Of a DNA stretch of 20,115 nt, positions 1-5,584 are shown one piece after another. The notes beneath the pieces were generated by a model, which had not been told where the DNA came from, did no database searches, and saw only the letters and a program-made list of their open reading frames with translations. Source of the DNA: a virus; IMG/VR virus record IMGVR_UViG_3300027848_000597, positions 1 through 20,115 of that record; one strand, 5' to 3'. Position 1 is the stretch's first letter, and every line of letters starts with the position of its first letter. Position numbers and translations under genes: made by a program.

Positions 1-774
1 CGCTCCTGCTCCTCCTCGAACACAATTCGATATGAAAGCTGAGGTGTCGCCCTTTTTCTTTTTCTCTTTCTCCCATTTAATGTCAATTGCTTCTCTATGT
101 TCTTTCCATAAGGGCAATCGCCAAGCCCGTTCCCCTTCAGCCTCTGCGACAGCCAAGAATTCCTCAGCTACCCCATCATCGTTGGATAACACGGCTGTTG
201 CCTCCCCCACTGCTGCTGCTGCAGCTCCTGTCAGTGTCGCTATTGTGATTATAAGCCCTGCTTCCCCCCTCACTTTTAGAATTGCGTCTGCTAATATGAG
301 CCTTCCCTCAGCATCTGTATTGTCCACTTCCACCCGAGTTCCATCAGGGTAGGTGAGAATGTCGCCTGGCCTGTATGTATTGTCATGAAATGTGTTCTCT
401 GCACAAGGGGCTAATATAGCCAACGTCGATGAGGGCTTCTGTATATACGCATTCCCTACAGCCAACACTGTTGCAGCCCCCAACATGTCAAACTTCATGT
501 CTTTCATGTTAGCCCCGCCTTTGATGCTAATGCCCCCACTATCAAATGTGACACCTTTCCCTATTAATGCTGTTATCTTATTTCCTCCTCCTAGCACTGT
601 GTTGCCCATATAGGCCTTGTTTCCTCCCACTGCTCTCAACCCCACCAGCCCCTCATCTAAAGCTGCATGTATACTATGTTGAAACTTTCCCGCCAACACC
701 TTAGGCGTCAGCACGTTAGGGGGCATCTGCCCCAGCTCAATTATTAGCTTCTTTCCTTTCTTTATATTTGTCAT
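1..774 (-). CDS. M17 leucyl aminopeptidase catalytic domain (partial, runs off left edge)
   Basis: The protein reads like the catalytic domain of cytosolic (leucyl) aminopeptidases, dinuclear-metal enzymes that remove N-terminal residues from peptides. Visible motifs in order: PPNVLTP near residue 18-24, GKGVTFDSGG with metal ligands K73 and D78, the second lysine K85, MKFDM with D96, then PCAEN, YRPGD and the family signature NTDAEGRL with its D, E and R. Spacing between the ligands equals that of E. coli PepA (K270, D275, K282, D293, D352, E354, R356, from memory). K73 lies about 200 residues earlier than in PepA, so the N-terminal regulatory domain is absent. The ATG at 774 has GGGGGA upstream and overlaps the end of the upstream gene by 38 bp. 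The C-terminus is outside the window. The family call is very secure from the signatures; substrate and role in a phage are unknown. Confidence 0.93.
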   Translation of the reverse strand, partial: MTNIKKGKKLIIELGQMPPNVLTPKVLAGKFQHSIHAALDEGLVGLRAVGGNKAYMGNTVLGGGNKITALIGKGVTFDSGGISIKGGANMKDMKFDMLGAATVLAVGNAYIQKPSSTLAILAPCAENTFHDNTYRPGDILTYPDGTRVEVDNTDAEGRLILADAILKVRGEAGLIITIATLTGAAAAAVGEATAVLSNDDGVAEEFLAVAEAEGERAWRLPLWKEHREAIDIKWEKEKKKKGDTSAFISNCVRGGAGA

Positions 775-994
775 GTTGCTTCCCCCATTTATAATAAGAA
801 TACAGATGCAGAAATATATAAAGTATCCCCGTCACCACGATTCCGTATTGCTTTGATTGCACCCCTAGCGCTATGGTGATTGCCGTCACCGCTACGAACA
901 TCAGCCACCCATTCCTATTGTTGTGTGCCACTTGTATGGAGGCCACTATAGCCCCTATCGGGTAGATTATGTTCAGCACCTCATTAAGTGTCAT
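737..994 (-). CDS. small three-helix membrane protein, unknown function
   Basis: An 85-residue protein with three hydrophobic stretches: about residues 5-23, 29-46 and 49-68, followed by a basic, charged tail rich in K and E. Length and three-helix layout are those of half-transporters such as SemiSWEET, and the third helix ending YSYYKW recalls PnuC-type nicotinamide riboside transporters, but this is resemblance only and no substrate can be assigned. A strong AGGAGG lies just before the ATG. It overlaps the preceding acidic gene by 11 bp and the following aminopeptidase gene by 38 bp, so the three are probably translationally coupled. It sits in the inner membrane if expressed. Confidence 0.8.
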   Translation of the reverse strand: MTLNEVLNIIYPIGAIVASIQVAHNNRNGWLMFVAVTAITIALGVQSKQYGIVVTGILYIFLHLYSYYKWGKQHDKYKERKEANN

Positions 995-1157
995 TCTTGT
1001 CCTCCTCTTGAGATGCCAATAGTCTAAGATGCTCAGCTACATCAGCGTCAAACTCATCCCACCACGCCTCATCCTCTGCTGACATGGTGGTGCCATGCAG
1101 AGCTTCAAACTCTAGCTCTTCCTCTATCGTCCACTCTAAAAATTCCCTCTCTAACAT
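984..1157 (-). CDS. very acidic 57-aa protein
   Basis: A 57-residue reading frame with ATG preceded by AGGAG (spacing about 7). It contains 20 Asp/Glu against 3 Lys/Arg, giving a net charge near -17. Its C-terminal half has WWDEFDADVAEHL, closely similar to VEWDADLEEHL in the next gene upstream (1167-1376), so the two may be diverged duplicates. It overlaps the downstream membrane-protein gene by 11 bp. Function is not recognised; strongly acidic small early phage proteins are sometimes DNA mimics or inhibitors of host enzymes, which is only a possibility here. Confidence 0.75.
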   Translation of the reverse strand: MLEREFLEWTIEEELEFEALHGTTMSAEDEAWWDEFDADVAEHLRLLASQEEDKNDT

Positions 1158-1166
1158 ATTGTTCTC

Positions 1167-1376
1167 CTATTTAGGTGAGTATAAGTGTTCTTCTAAATCT
1201 GCATCCCACTCAACCTCGTAAGTGTCTTCCGCCCACTCATCGAAAGCCTCTTGCCAGCTATGAGGAACGCTCTCTAATATATACAAAGCCGAGAATGTCT
1301 GCCCCATAATCTCCACGTCATCATATGTACGCTCTATTACTTGTTCAAATTCTTCTACCACCTCATCTAAATACAT
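1167..1376 (-). CDS. very acidic 69-aa protein
   Basis: A 69-residue protein with AAGGAG upstream of its ATG. It has 21 Asp/Glu and only 2 Lys/Arg (net about -19). The N-terminal part (residues 1-25) looks helical; the C-terminal part, rich in W, D and E, shares the E-[FW]-D-A-D-[VL]-x-E-H-L motif with the 57-aa product directly downstream. No family recognised. It lies 9 bp before the 57-aa gene and just after the 59-aa acidic gene, forming a three-gene acidic cluster inside the leftward operon. Confidence 0.8.
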   Translation of the reverse strand: MYLDEVVEEFEQVIERTYDDVEIMGQTFSALYILESVPHSWQEAFDEWAEDTYEVEWDADLEEHLYSPK

Positions 1377-1378
1377 TC

Positions 1379-1558
1379 TTATTCTCCTTCGTCGTTGTTG
1401 TATGTCAAGGGCTCAAAGTCTGTGTACGCACTTCTTGCATCCACTCTAGCTTCTTCTCTTGTGTCAAAACCCCAAGTAGAAGATGTTAGTTCGTCACCAT
1501 ATTCGTCCAGAATCGCCCATTCCCAAAGCCCTTCCGATTCCCACAATTCAATTTTCAT
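1379..1558 (-). CDS. acidic 59-aa protein
   Basis: The ATG chosen here has AAGGAG six bases upstream and yields 59 residues. A TTG five codons further upstream would overlap that ribosome site and is unlikely. The sequence has a WEWAILDEYGDEL strand-like segment, then GFDTREEARVDARSAY, a layout (beta strands, then an 'T-x-E-E-A' helix) seen in small single-domain proteins that take a sequence-variable helix after a beta sheet. Net charge about -13. No function recognised. It ends two bases before the start of the 69-aa acidic gene. Confidence 0.75.
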   Translation of the reverse strand: MKIELWESEGLWEWAILDEYGDELTSSTWGFDTREEARVDARSAYTDFEPLTYNNDEGE

Positions 1559-1588
1559 GTCATTCTCCTTCAATATGTATGTCTCTCT

Positions 1589-2527
1589 TTAAATATGGCA
1601 CATACTTCTGTCAAAATCAACTTCCCACTCCAAATATTCAAACAATGTGTCTAAACTGCGCTGTGCGTGCCTAACCCCCATCCCGCTCTTTGCCGCATCT
1701 TTAGCCATCTTGTTTACATCCACTTCTACATGTTCCCCATTCATTCCCATGTTGTCCACTTCTACAAGCTTAGCAGGCAGCAATCTTTCTGTAATGAGAG
1801 TGACATAATCATCCTCAGAGAAAACATCAAGCTCAACTATCTTTGTTATACGCCCCAGCATCTCAGGAATGATGCCACTCTTCAGTAGCTCATCGTCCGT
1901 TATCGCCTTTGTAGCGAGAGCAGTGCTCTCTTCGCCCGTGAATCCCAGCACGTGCTTCTTGACGCGCTTCTTCTCTCTAGTCTCTGTAAACGCCCCGGCA
2001 AACACCCAACTCACTCTTGACATCTCATGCTTGTCATCAATGAGGGTGAGGAAGTTCGATTGAACGTGACTGTTCCACTTCCCGCTGCTCTCGAAAGAGT
2101 TGCCTAGTTTGTCAAACTCGTCTACAAAAACTACTAGCTGAGCTAAAACGCCTTCCCTGCTCTTGAACTTCGACCCTTGCTCTTTAACTAATGCATCAGC
2201 GTATGCTAATATGTTCTTTCGTAACGCAGTTTCTGTAATACCTGTGCTGTTTCCTGTAGGGTTTAGCTTAGTTGCGTCAACGTAGAAGTATGGAAAACCT
2301 AGCTCGTTTCTTAATGTCTCTACAAGAAACGTCTTACCTGTACCGCTTTCCCCCATCAGCAGCAGCTTCATTGGGGACGACAACTCTTTGCGTGACTTTC
2401 CATATGCATGTTCATCAACGTAGTTCCGTTGCGCTCTTACTACAAGAGTGATGAGCGCTTTCTTAGCTGCTTGATGTCCAAACACCTCTTTGTTCATAAT
2501 CTCGAGCAATTGCGCATTGGTTTTCAT
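1589..2527 (-). CDS. ClpX-like AAA+ ATPase
   Basis: A 312-residue AAA+ protein that follows the ClpX core from end to end: N-terminal VFGHQAAKKAL (ClpX: VIGQEQAKKVL), Walker A GESGTGKT (59-66), Walker B VVFVDEFDK (132-140, D136/E137), an FAGAF strand (176-180, ClpX GGAFAG), IIPEMLGR with the arginine finger at R226, and sensor 2 GMGVRHAQRSLD (282-293, R286). An LGF tripeptide at 194-196 sits where ClpX carries its IGF ClpP-docking loop. It lacks the N-terminal zinc domain, the RKH loop and the aromatic GYVG pore loop (NPTGNSTGIT stands there), so it may not thread substrates as ClpX does. AAGGGG precedes the ATG. Role is open: unfoldase feeding host ClpP, remodeller of a replication complex, or inhibitor of host ClpXP. 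Confidence 0.92.
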   Translation of the reverse strand: MKTNAQLLEIMNKEVFGHQAAKKALITLVVRAQRNYVDEHAYGKSRKELSSPMKLLLMGESGTGKTFLVETLRNELGFPYFYVDATKLNPTGNSTGITETALRKNILAYADALVKEQGSKFKSREGVLAQLVVFVDEFDKLGNSFESSGKWNSHVQSNFLTLIDDKHEMSRVSWVFAGAFTETREKKRVKKHVLGFTGEESTALATKAITDDELLKSGIIPEMLGRITKIVELDVFSEDDYVTLITERLLPAKLVEVDNMGMNGEHVEVDVNKMAKDAAKSGMGVRHAQRSLDTLFEYLEWEVDFDRSMCHI

Positions 2528-2537
2528 ATTGTTCCCC

Positions 2538-2714
2538 TTAAAACGCCTTTTCTACAATTTCTTCAAGTAGTTCAAGCTGTATAACTTTCGCTCTCAACGT
2601 AGCCTGAACCTGTTTGTGATTACTCTCGTCCAATGGTGTAGCTAACGCTGCATCTATCTCACCCTGTACTTTCACTAACATGTCACTCAATACCGACATA
2701 ATTTTAGTTTGCAT
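2538..2714 (-). CDS. 58-aa helical protein, unknown
   Basis: A 58-residue frame beginning at ATG with CAGGAG seven bases upstream. The sequence is predicted mostly helical with regular L/V/I spacing (VLSDMLVKVQGEIDAAL near residues 8-24, and a second helix VQATLRAKVIQLELLEEIVEK), consistent with a helical hairpin or coiled-coil. No family recognised. Its start overlaps the stop of the upstream 66-aa gene by 11 bp and its stop is 10 bp from the ClpX-like gene, so it probably is cotranscribed with both. Confidence 0.7.
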   Translation of the reverse strand: MQTKIMSVLSDMLVKVQGEIDAALATPLDESNHKQVQATLRAKVIQLELLEEIVEKAF

Positions 2715-2904
2715 ATTTCACTCCTGATTTTTTAATTGCAGTTCTAGTTTCTATTAATGCTGCTCTCACGAACGCTATCGCTGTCCTATCTCCCACATCA
2801 TTCTCGTCCATATCCATCATCAACGCCTTTAACATGTGTAGTTTCATCAGAAGAGACATATCTTTCTCTCTGCTAATCAACATAAGCTTGTGTAATGTGT
2901 CCAT
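2704..2904 (-). CDS. 66-aa helical protein, unknown
   Basis: A 66-residue protein, Met-rich in its first half, with two likely amphipathic helices around residues 2-32 and 38-60. AAGGGG lies eight bases before the ATG. It is the first gene after the leftward promoter at about 2940-2950 and is coupled by overlap to the 58-aa gene that precedes the ClpX-like gene. No motif that I recognise. Confidence 0.72.
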   Translation of the reverse strand: MDTLHKLMLISREKDMSLLMKLHMLKALMMDMDENDVGDRTAIAFVRAALIETRTAIKKSGVKYAN

Positions 2905-2937
2905 TTCGTTCCCCTTTATTATGTATTGTTCTCTTAT

Positions 2938-2953
2938 ATTTTAATTATAGACC
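2938..2953 (-). promoter_or_regulatory. leftward promoter core upstream of the 66-aa gene
   Basis: On the minus strand the core reads GTCTATAATTAAAATATA, with a perfect TATAAT at 2949-2944. No good -35 hexamer is seen 16-18 bp upstream. The same core precedes two other leftward transcription starts (about 3320 and 4553). It lies 40 bp from the ATG, after the 105-aa gene upstream. Confidence 0.55.
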
Positions 2954-2969
2954 ATCATACGGAAAAATG

Positions 2970-3287
2970 TTATTTATTTGTGTTCTTTACGCTTTTTTTA
3001 CATTTGCGCTTGTGACAAGCACGTGCATTCTTTAAAGCTGCTTTCAATTCTATCGCTATTTTCTCTCTCACGCTTCTATTGTGATAAGAGACGGTGGCTT
3101 TAATCATAAAGAAACATGATGAGAACAGTCCAGTTGCGATTAGAATACGCCCCCAAGTGACACCATCCGCAATCATATCCCTCGCCACCCAAGCACAATC
3201 CGTAGCTAATGCTACAGTCGCTACAATACTCATCACTTCCAACAGCTCAGCTGCTGCGCTTTGATGTGCTCTTCGTCTGATGTTCAT
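2970..3287 (-). CDS. 105-aa membrane protein with basic C-terminus
   Basis: The ATG at 3287 has GAGGAA upstream; an earlier in-frame start at 3335 would lie in the promoter and has no ribosome site. Two hydrophobic segments are visible (about residues 15-36 and 47-66, the latter rich in G, F and M), flanked by charged regions: N-terminal MNIRRRAHQ and a Lys/Arg-rich tail (KRKCKKSVKNTNK), suggesting a two-helix inner-membrane protein with cytoplasmic ends. No family recognised. It is the first gene after the terminator at about 3336-3363 and is served by its own promoter. Confidence 0.75.
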   Translation of the reverse strand: MNIRRRAHQSAAAELLEVMSIVATVALATDCAWVARDMIADGVTWGRILIATGLFSSCFFMIKATVSYHNRSVREKIAIELKAALKNARACHKRKCKKSVKNTNK

Positions 3288-3311
3288 ATCGTTCCTCGTA
3301 ATTTGCTTTGT

Positions 3312-3327
3312 ATTTACACTATAGACT
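3312..3327 (-). promoter_or_regulatory. leftward promoter core upstream of the 105-aa gene
   Basis: Minus-strand core AGTCTATAGTGTAAATACA, -10 TATAGT at 3323-3318, about 31 bp from the ATG at 3287. It starts directly after the T-run of the terminator for the upstream gene, so transcription is stopped and restarted here. No clear -35 hexamer. Confidence 0.5.
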
Positions 3328-3335
3328 ATGCACAT

Positions 3336-3363
3336 AAAAAAGAGGGCTTTCGCCCCCTCTTTA
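3336..3363 (-). terminator. intrinsic terminator after the 53-aa gene
   Basis: Read leftward, the sequence forms an 11-pair stem (two G-U pairs) around the tetraloop GAAA, with GGGGGC/GCCCTC at its core, and ends in six T. The best terminator of the leftward arm. The stem also folds on the + strand, but its tail there is weaker. Confidence 0.88.
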
Positions 3364-3371
3364 CTCTTTAT

Positions 3372-3533
3372 TTACGCTTTCATCAATACGAGGTAAGCTG
3401 CAACTGGAAGTAGTAATGAGAGCCCTATTAACACTTCATGTGTGCTCACTATCCCCGTCAACCACGCTTGTGTTCCTGCCACTATCACCGTACACCCTGC
3501 CACTGCCAATGCGTACACTATCGCTGTTTTCAT
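3372..3533 (-). CDS. 53-aa small membrane protein
   Basis: A 53-residue, almost wholly hydrophobic protein with two likely transmembrane helices (about residues 4-25 and 33-50) joined by a short loop around T29-H32. GAGGGG precedes the ATG. The N-terminal LAVAGC fits a lipobox pattern, but the hydrophobic stretch continues past the Cys, so an integral two-helix hairpin is the better reading. It lies 10 bp after the methyltransferase gene and ends just before the terminator. Function unknown; a holin-like or membrane-modulating role is possible but not shown. Confidence 0.7.
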   Translation of the reverse strand: MKTAIVYALAVAGCTVIVAGTQAWLTGIVSTHEVLIGLSLLLPVAAYLVLMKA

Positions 3534-3543
3534 GATATTCCCC

Positions 3544-4233
3544 TCAGATAATTTTAAATAACTTCTCCACGGCCTTTTTACTTCCTGTATTTTTAGTTAG
3601 ACTGCTCACTTGCTCTTTTTCCCAAATGCAGTGAAAATCAGAGGGTGCCTCATACTCAGAAACAAAAACTCTATTGTTTTTTGATAGTTGACGCGCCCAC
3701 TCCCAGAATTCGTCACTATCGAACCCATTTCTATACTTTGTAGTGCCCTTATACGGAGGGTCACAATACACTACACAATCGTGTAATTCTAAGGTTCTAT
3801 AATCTTGAACCTCTAATAGAACTCCTTGTAGGAGTGTAGATTGCCTCATTGCGTCTCTATAACTTTCCGCAACATAATCTCTCTCACCCACCGAATCCCT
3901 GCGCCACCCTCCCCACCACTTTCCTCCATAGGACAAGCAATAGCCAGCATAAGAATGTAGTGGATGCAGGACATCTTTTTTAACTAACATATAATCACTT
4001 TCTGTAAATTCTAAGCTAGAGGAAGGTAGTATTTCCAGCCTGTCTCTAATCGTTTTAAGAGCATTAATCGTAGCTGGATGAGAATCAAACCCCTTCCTAG
4101 TGGTGTCTTTGCTTATCTGTTCAATACTGTTACCTCCACCTACAAACGGTTCAACGTAAACATCTCCACGTTTAAGCTGAAATAAAGGTATTAATTCTTT
4201 AATAATACGCTTTTTAGACCCCATATACTTCAT
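3544..4233 (-). CDS. DNA adenine N6-methyltransferase (Dam/D12 class)
   Basis: A 229-residue enzyme of the Dam-like family that transfers a methyl group from S-adenosylmethionine to adenine N6 in a short DNA site. Residues 2-8 (KYMGSKK) match the family's N-terminal motif; the SAM-binding motif EPFVGGGN sits at 28-35 and the catalytic DPPY at 158-161, in the order typical of the class. Length is a little short of E. coli Dam (278). ATG start, with a weak AACA-G-GGAGG-type site upstream. No partner restriction endonuclease is seen in the window, so this looks like a solitary methylase, as phages often carry for protection from restriction or for regulation. Recognition site cannot be read from the sequence. 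Confidence 0.93.
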   Translation of the reverse strand: MKYMGSKKRIIKELIPLFQLKRGDVYVEPFVGGGNSIEQISKDTTRKGFDSHPATINALKTIRDRLEILPSSSLEFTESDYMLVKKDVLHPLHSYAGYCLSYGGKWWGGWRRDSVGERDYVAESYRDAMRQSTLLQGVLLEVQDYRTLELHDCVVYCDPPYKGTTKYRNGFDSDEFWEWARQLSKNNRVFVSEYEAPSDFHCIWEKEQVSSLTKNTGSKKAVEKLFKII

Positions 4234-4259
4234 GTTGTTCCTCCCGTCTGTGTTCGTGC

Positions 4260-4508
4260 TTATTTACCATCACCATACATTAAATCGTCCATTGCTTTCT
4301 TATCCTCTTCCCGCTCTGCTCTCAACCATGCTAAATTGTCTTGTTCCACCTTAGCGTATACTTTCACTGTAGGCTCCGATCTCACGTACACTTTCTTGGT
4401 TCTACATTCATCAATGATTGCTGCTAACACTCTAAGAGCAATCAGGCCACCCCAGAATATCACCATCCCATACACCCATAGTGTGAACAATGCATAGATG
4501 ATTCCCAT
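4260..4508 (-). CDS. 82-aa membrane-anchored protein with acidic/basic tail
   Basis: First gene of the leftward arm. A hydrophobic segment at residues 3-32 (one long or two tight transmembrane helices, with YGMVIFWGGLIALRVL) is followed by a charged, probably cytoplasmic or periplasmic helix to the end (DNLAWLRAEREEDKK). AAGGAG is seven bases from the ATG. Its untranslated leader contains a (TG)7 tract and follows the promoter near 4553. No family recognised. Confidence 0.75.
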   Translation of the reverse strand: MGIIYALFTLWVYGMVIFWGGLIALRVLAAIIDECRTKKVYVRSEPTVKVYAKVEQDNLAWLRAEREEDKKAMDDLMYGDGK

Positions 4509-4523
4509 TTCGTTCTCCTTGTT

Positions 4524-4537
4524 TGTGTGTGTGTGTG
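4524..4537. repeat. (TG)7 dinucleotide run in the leader
   Basis: Seven perfect TG units between the leftward promoter and the ribosome site of the 82-aa gene. Such runs slip in replication and could vary leader length; on the transcribed strand it is a (CA)7 run. Confidence 0.9.
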
Positions 4538-4544
4538 CTTCTAT

Positions 4545-4560
4545 ATGTTAACTATAGCAC
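4545..4560 (-). promoter_or_regulatory. main leftward promoter core
   Basis: Minus-strand core TGCTATAGTTAACATATAGA with an extended -10 (TGC-TATAGT; hexamer at 4556-4551). The core aligns with those at 2938-2953 and 3312-3327 (consensus GTCTATARTTWAMATA). No -35 matching TTGACA is visible; the helically phased repeats at 4585-4612 occupy about -41 to -68 from the expected start. Confidence 0.55.
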
Positions 4561-4584
4561 ACTCTCACAGAATGTGTGATGTCT

Positions 4585-4612
4585 TTACACATTTGTTACA
4601 CAATCGTTACAC
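4585..4612. repeat. three TTACAC repeats with an 11-bp period
   Basis: TTACAC occurs at 4585, 4596 and 4607, that is, exactly 11 bp apart, all in the same direction (GTGTAA on the minus strand). The even helical spacing just upstream of a promoter with no -35 is the arrangement of activator or repressor sites. Regulator unknown. Confidence 0.7.
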
Positions 4613-4653
4613 CTCTCTTGTCATCTCCTTATCTCCTTATATGTATGCACCAT

Positions 4654-4825
4654 CACGTGCACTGCCCAGAAACATGCACCCCCCTACCCTCCAAATGTAC
4701 GTGTTTAACATCGTCATCCCCCTTATATACGTACCCTCAACCTCCCCACCCCTCAGGCACCTCAAGAAGAACGCAGCACCCCACGCACATGCAGCGTGAC
4801 TACATAGGACACACACGTGCAGTGC
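4654..4825. repeat. two copies of CACGTGCA[CG]TGC
   Basis: The 12-mer occurs at 4654-4665 and at 4814-4825, differing by one base (C/G). Both include the palindrome CACGTG, and the first also contains GTGCAC. Function unknown; possible protein sites flanking the C-rich to G-rich switch. Confidence 0.6.
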
Positions 4826-4995
4826 TAGCGTGTGAATGTGTAGAAGATGTATGGGGGGCATGAATTATTATCTATATGGTAGGGGCGACCCCAAAGACGT
4901 GCGTTTGAGCCTCTCTGGCCGAGGTACCTGTGCACCATTTCTCATGTTTTTTACCTCTGTTTTTTGGGGGCTTTTGTTCCCTCAAGTGACCCTAA

Positions 4996-5024
4996 ATCGT
5001 ACTCCGTCAGAGGGATGGTACGAT
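4996..5024. repeat. inverted repeat ATCGTAC/GTACGAT
   Basis: Perfect 7-bp arms at 4996-5002 and 5018-5024, with a 15-bp spacer. ATCGTACT recurs at about 5086. Could be an operator or an RNA stem; role not known. Confidence 0.6.
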
Positions 5025-5395
5025 GGAGGACAAGCTATTGAATGTATTGTATTTTTAGGGGAGGACACTAAGTTGTGGAAAAGCGACATCGTACTGTATA
5101 TATTCCGAGACACTATAGAGGCATTTTTTGGGGACAATATCCAGGTGGAAGGAGAGAGCGCAGCAAACTCCACTGTGGGGATTCTTTGGCGAATACTGTG
5201 AGCGCCCCAAAAACACCACGGCAATCTAGGGGGTCTGGGGCGAGAGGCTAGAAGGCAGGACGAAGCAGGGCGAGGACACTGGAAGGCATTATGTAGAGAT
5301 GATCTATGGGGTAGCTTAGGTGTACTGGCGTTCGTTCAATAGGCGTGCTCTACAGAGGTCTCTAGGGAATACGCATTTATTTTCACCTAGGGGGG

Positions 5396-5425
5396 TTGAC
5401 AGTAGGGGTACACTATGGGTATAAT
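5396..5425 (+). promoter_or_regulatory. strong rightward sigma-70 promoter
   Basis: TTGACA at 5396-5401 and TATAAT at 5420-5425, both perfect, separated by 18 bp. The expected start is near 5432, giving a long leader toward the late operon; no gene intervenes. Confidence 0.85.
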
Positions 5426-5462
5426 GCACTAAGGGTTTCATATTAAAACAACTTAAGGGAAT

Positions 5463-5496
5463 TACTACTTAGTACTATATAGACTACTACTTAGTA
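5463..5496. promoter_or_regulatory. two tandem TACTAcTTAGTA dyads (probable operators)
   Basis: TACTACTTAGTA occurs at 5463-5474 and 5485-5496, 22 bp apart (about two helical turns). Each is a dyad TACTA-2-TAGTA. They lie between the two rightward promoters, just downstream of the first start and about 90-120 bp upstream of the second -35. The spacing suggests two dimers of one regulator on the same DNA face. Confidence 0.65.
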
Positions 5497-5584
5497 ATAT
5501 CGTAGAGGTGCCCAGAAAAGTGGGTTGGTGTCAAGGGGCGGAATGTTAAAGTAGCGTAAAGAAGACAACGTCATAGTGAAATGC

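Larger units (their letters stand above)
4613..5395. other. intergenic control region without convincing genes
   Basis: About 780 bp between the divergent arms. The + strand is C-rich and pyrimidine-rich to about 4790, then changes to G-rich from about 4840. It holds two near-identical 12-mers CACGTGCASTGC, a 7-bp inverted repeat (ATCGTAC/GTACGAT), and a GACACTATAGAGG stretch reminiscent of single-subunit phage polymerase promoters. Open frames here (for example 4860-5201 on +) lack coding character or a decent ribosome site. No tRNA recognised. Confidence 0.6.

Noticed and set aside
32-613. two + strand frames at the left edge
   Set aside because: They are antisense to the clear M17 aminopeptidase gene.
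3490-3533. lipoprotein reading of the 53-aa protein (LAVAGC)
   Set aside because: The hydrophobic stretch continues past the Cys, and no exported domain follows; a two-helix membrane protein is likelier.
4527-4863. overlapping open frames on both strands (4527-4799, 4576-4863, 4637-4861)
   Set aside because: Their existence follows from a C-rich strand with few stops; no ribosome sites or domains, and they lie over the TTACAC repeats.
4836-5201. 121-aa open frame on + in the control region
   Set aside because: Starts at GTG or an ATG without a proper ribosome site, composition unlike the genes, and no recognisable domain; better read as non-coding control DNA.
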